6,177 bases of DNA from assembly GCA_004299545.1 (NCBI GenBank), contig SCRB01000728.1, positions 1 to 6,177 of the forward strand, in the 5' to 3' direction. A program made the position numbers and the translations under genes. Source of the stretch: Rhizobiaceae bacterium. GTDB lineage: Bacteria > Pseudomonadota > Alphaproteobacteria > Rhizobiales > Rhizobiaceae. The notes under the pieces were generated by a model. The model was not told where the DNA came from and did not search any database. It worked only from the letters and a program-made list of their open reading frames with translations. Positions 6,104-6,177 of the stretch are shown here, piece after piece; the stretch's first letter is position 1; each line of letters starts with the position of its first letter.

Positions 6104-6160
6104 GGAGGATTTGGGTCTCGTCGTAGTGACGAAGGAACGAAGATGAGACCCAAATCCTCC
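6104..6160 (+). promoter_or_regulatory. 16-bp perfect hairpin spanning the transposase start
   Basis: GGAGGATTTGGGTCTC at 6104-6119 is the exact reverse complement of 6145-6160, with a 25-base loop. In RNA this gives a 16-bp stem. The transposase Shine-Dalgarno sequence (AAGGA, 6132-6136) is in the loop. The G of the ATG (6143-6145) is the first base of the 3' arm. Transcripts reading in from the interrupted sulfatase operon would carry both arms and could mask the start. A transcript starting inside the element after the 5' arm would not. Blocking outside readthrough this way is known for IS10 and IS50; applying it here is inference. Confidence 0.6.
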
Positions 6161-6177
6161 AATGCAAAGAAGCCTGC
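6143..6177 (+). CDS. Transposase OrfA-like start, partial
   Basis: Eleven full codons are visible before the window ends, MRPKSSNAKKP, followed by two bases compatible with Ala. AAGGA at 6132-6136 is 6 bases upstream of the ATG. The basic Lys/Asn/Pro-rich start resembles the N-terminus of rhizobial IS3-family OrfA proteins, whose helix-turn-helix domain would follow. With so few residues the family is a recollection, not a proof. Its position just inside the element's left end, reading inward, fits a transposase. Confidence 0.5.
   Translation, partial: MRPKSSNAKKP

Larger units (their letters stand above)
6058..6177 (+). mobile_element. Left end of an IS (probably IS3 family), partial
   Basis: The sulfatase reading frame loses homology exactly where the sequence begins TGTTCCCCGTCAGCACC at 6058. 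A terminal TG is usual for IS3-family ends. From there to the window end the DNA reads as a short leader followed by a transposase start at 6143. The element extends past the window, so its right end, terminal inverted repeat and target duplication cannot be checked. The family call rests on the short transposase N-terminus and the TG end, and the exact boundary could be off by a few bases. Confidence 0.65.

Noticed and set aside
6111..6146. Possible leader peptide from TTG 6111 whose TGA overlaps the transposase ATG
   Set aside because: The AAGGAGG before it is only two bases from the TTG, and the frame is 11 codons long. The overlap may be chance.

Overview
The window is GC-rich, with strong Shine-Dalgarno sites and short gene spacing. 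Its gene families and the start of a rhizobial-looking insertion sequence suggest an alphaproteobacterium of the Rhizobiales, probably an accessory region. That assignment rests on gene style, not on a marker gene.

Layout. Bases 1-94 hold the upstream region of an operon, with an operator-like sequence at 11-30. A 29-codon hydrophobic ORF (95-184) comes next. Three rightward genes for envelope proteins follow: a secreted DUF2092-type protein (202-978), a small secreted Arg-rich and Tyr/Gly-rich protein translationally coupled to it by an ATGA overlap (975-1301), and a lipoprotein alpha/beta hydrolase of the DUF900/COG4782 type (1347-2645). A leftward gene for an 86-residue protein of unknown function lies at 2744-3004. 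About 540 bp then contain no confident gene, but they carry two copies of the same operator-like palindrome in opposite orientation (3167-3180 and 3254-3267). A second rightward set follows: a DUF202 membrane protein with a striking N-terminal heptad repeat (3545-4195), an intact type I sulfatase (4254-5789), and a second, paralogous sulfatase starting at 5845. The second sulfatase is broken after about residue 71 by what looks like the left end of an IS3-family element (from about 6058, running off the window), whose transposase starts at 6143.

How the genes may work together. Two sulfatases without signal peptides (cytoplasmic, formylglycine type) sit beside a membrane protein. Nearby is an operon of one lipoprotein esterase-like enzyme and two secreted proteins. 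A shared palindrome upstream of both groups suggests common control by one regulator not seen in the window. A plausible reading is an envelope or ester/sulfate-ester processing locus, but no substrate can be read from the sequence. The most interesting items are the ten-unit RTx[L/M]S heptad array, the repeated palindrome that may define a regulon, and a 16-bp perfect hairpin that spans the transposase start.
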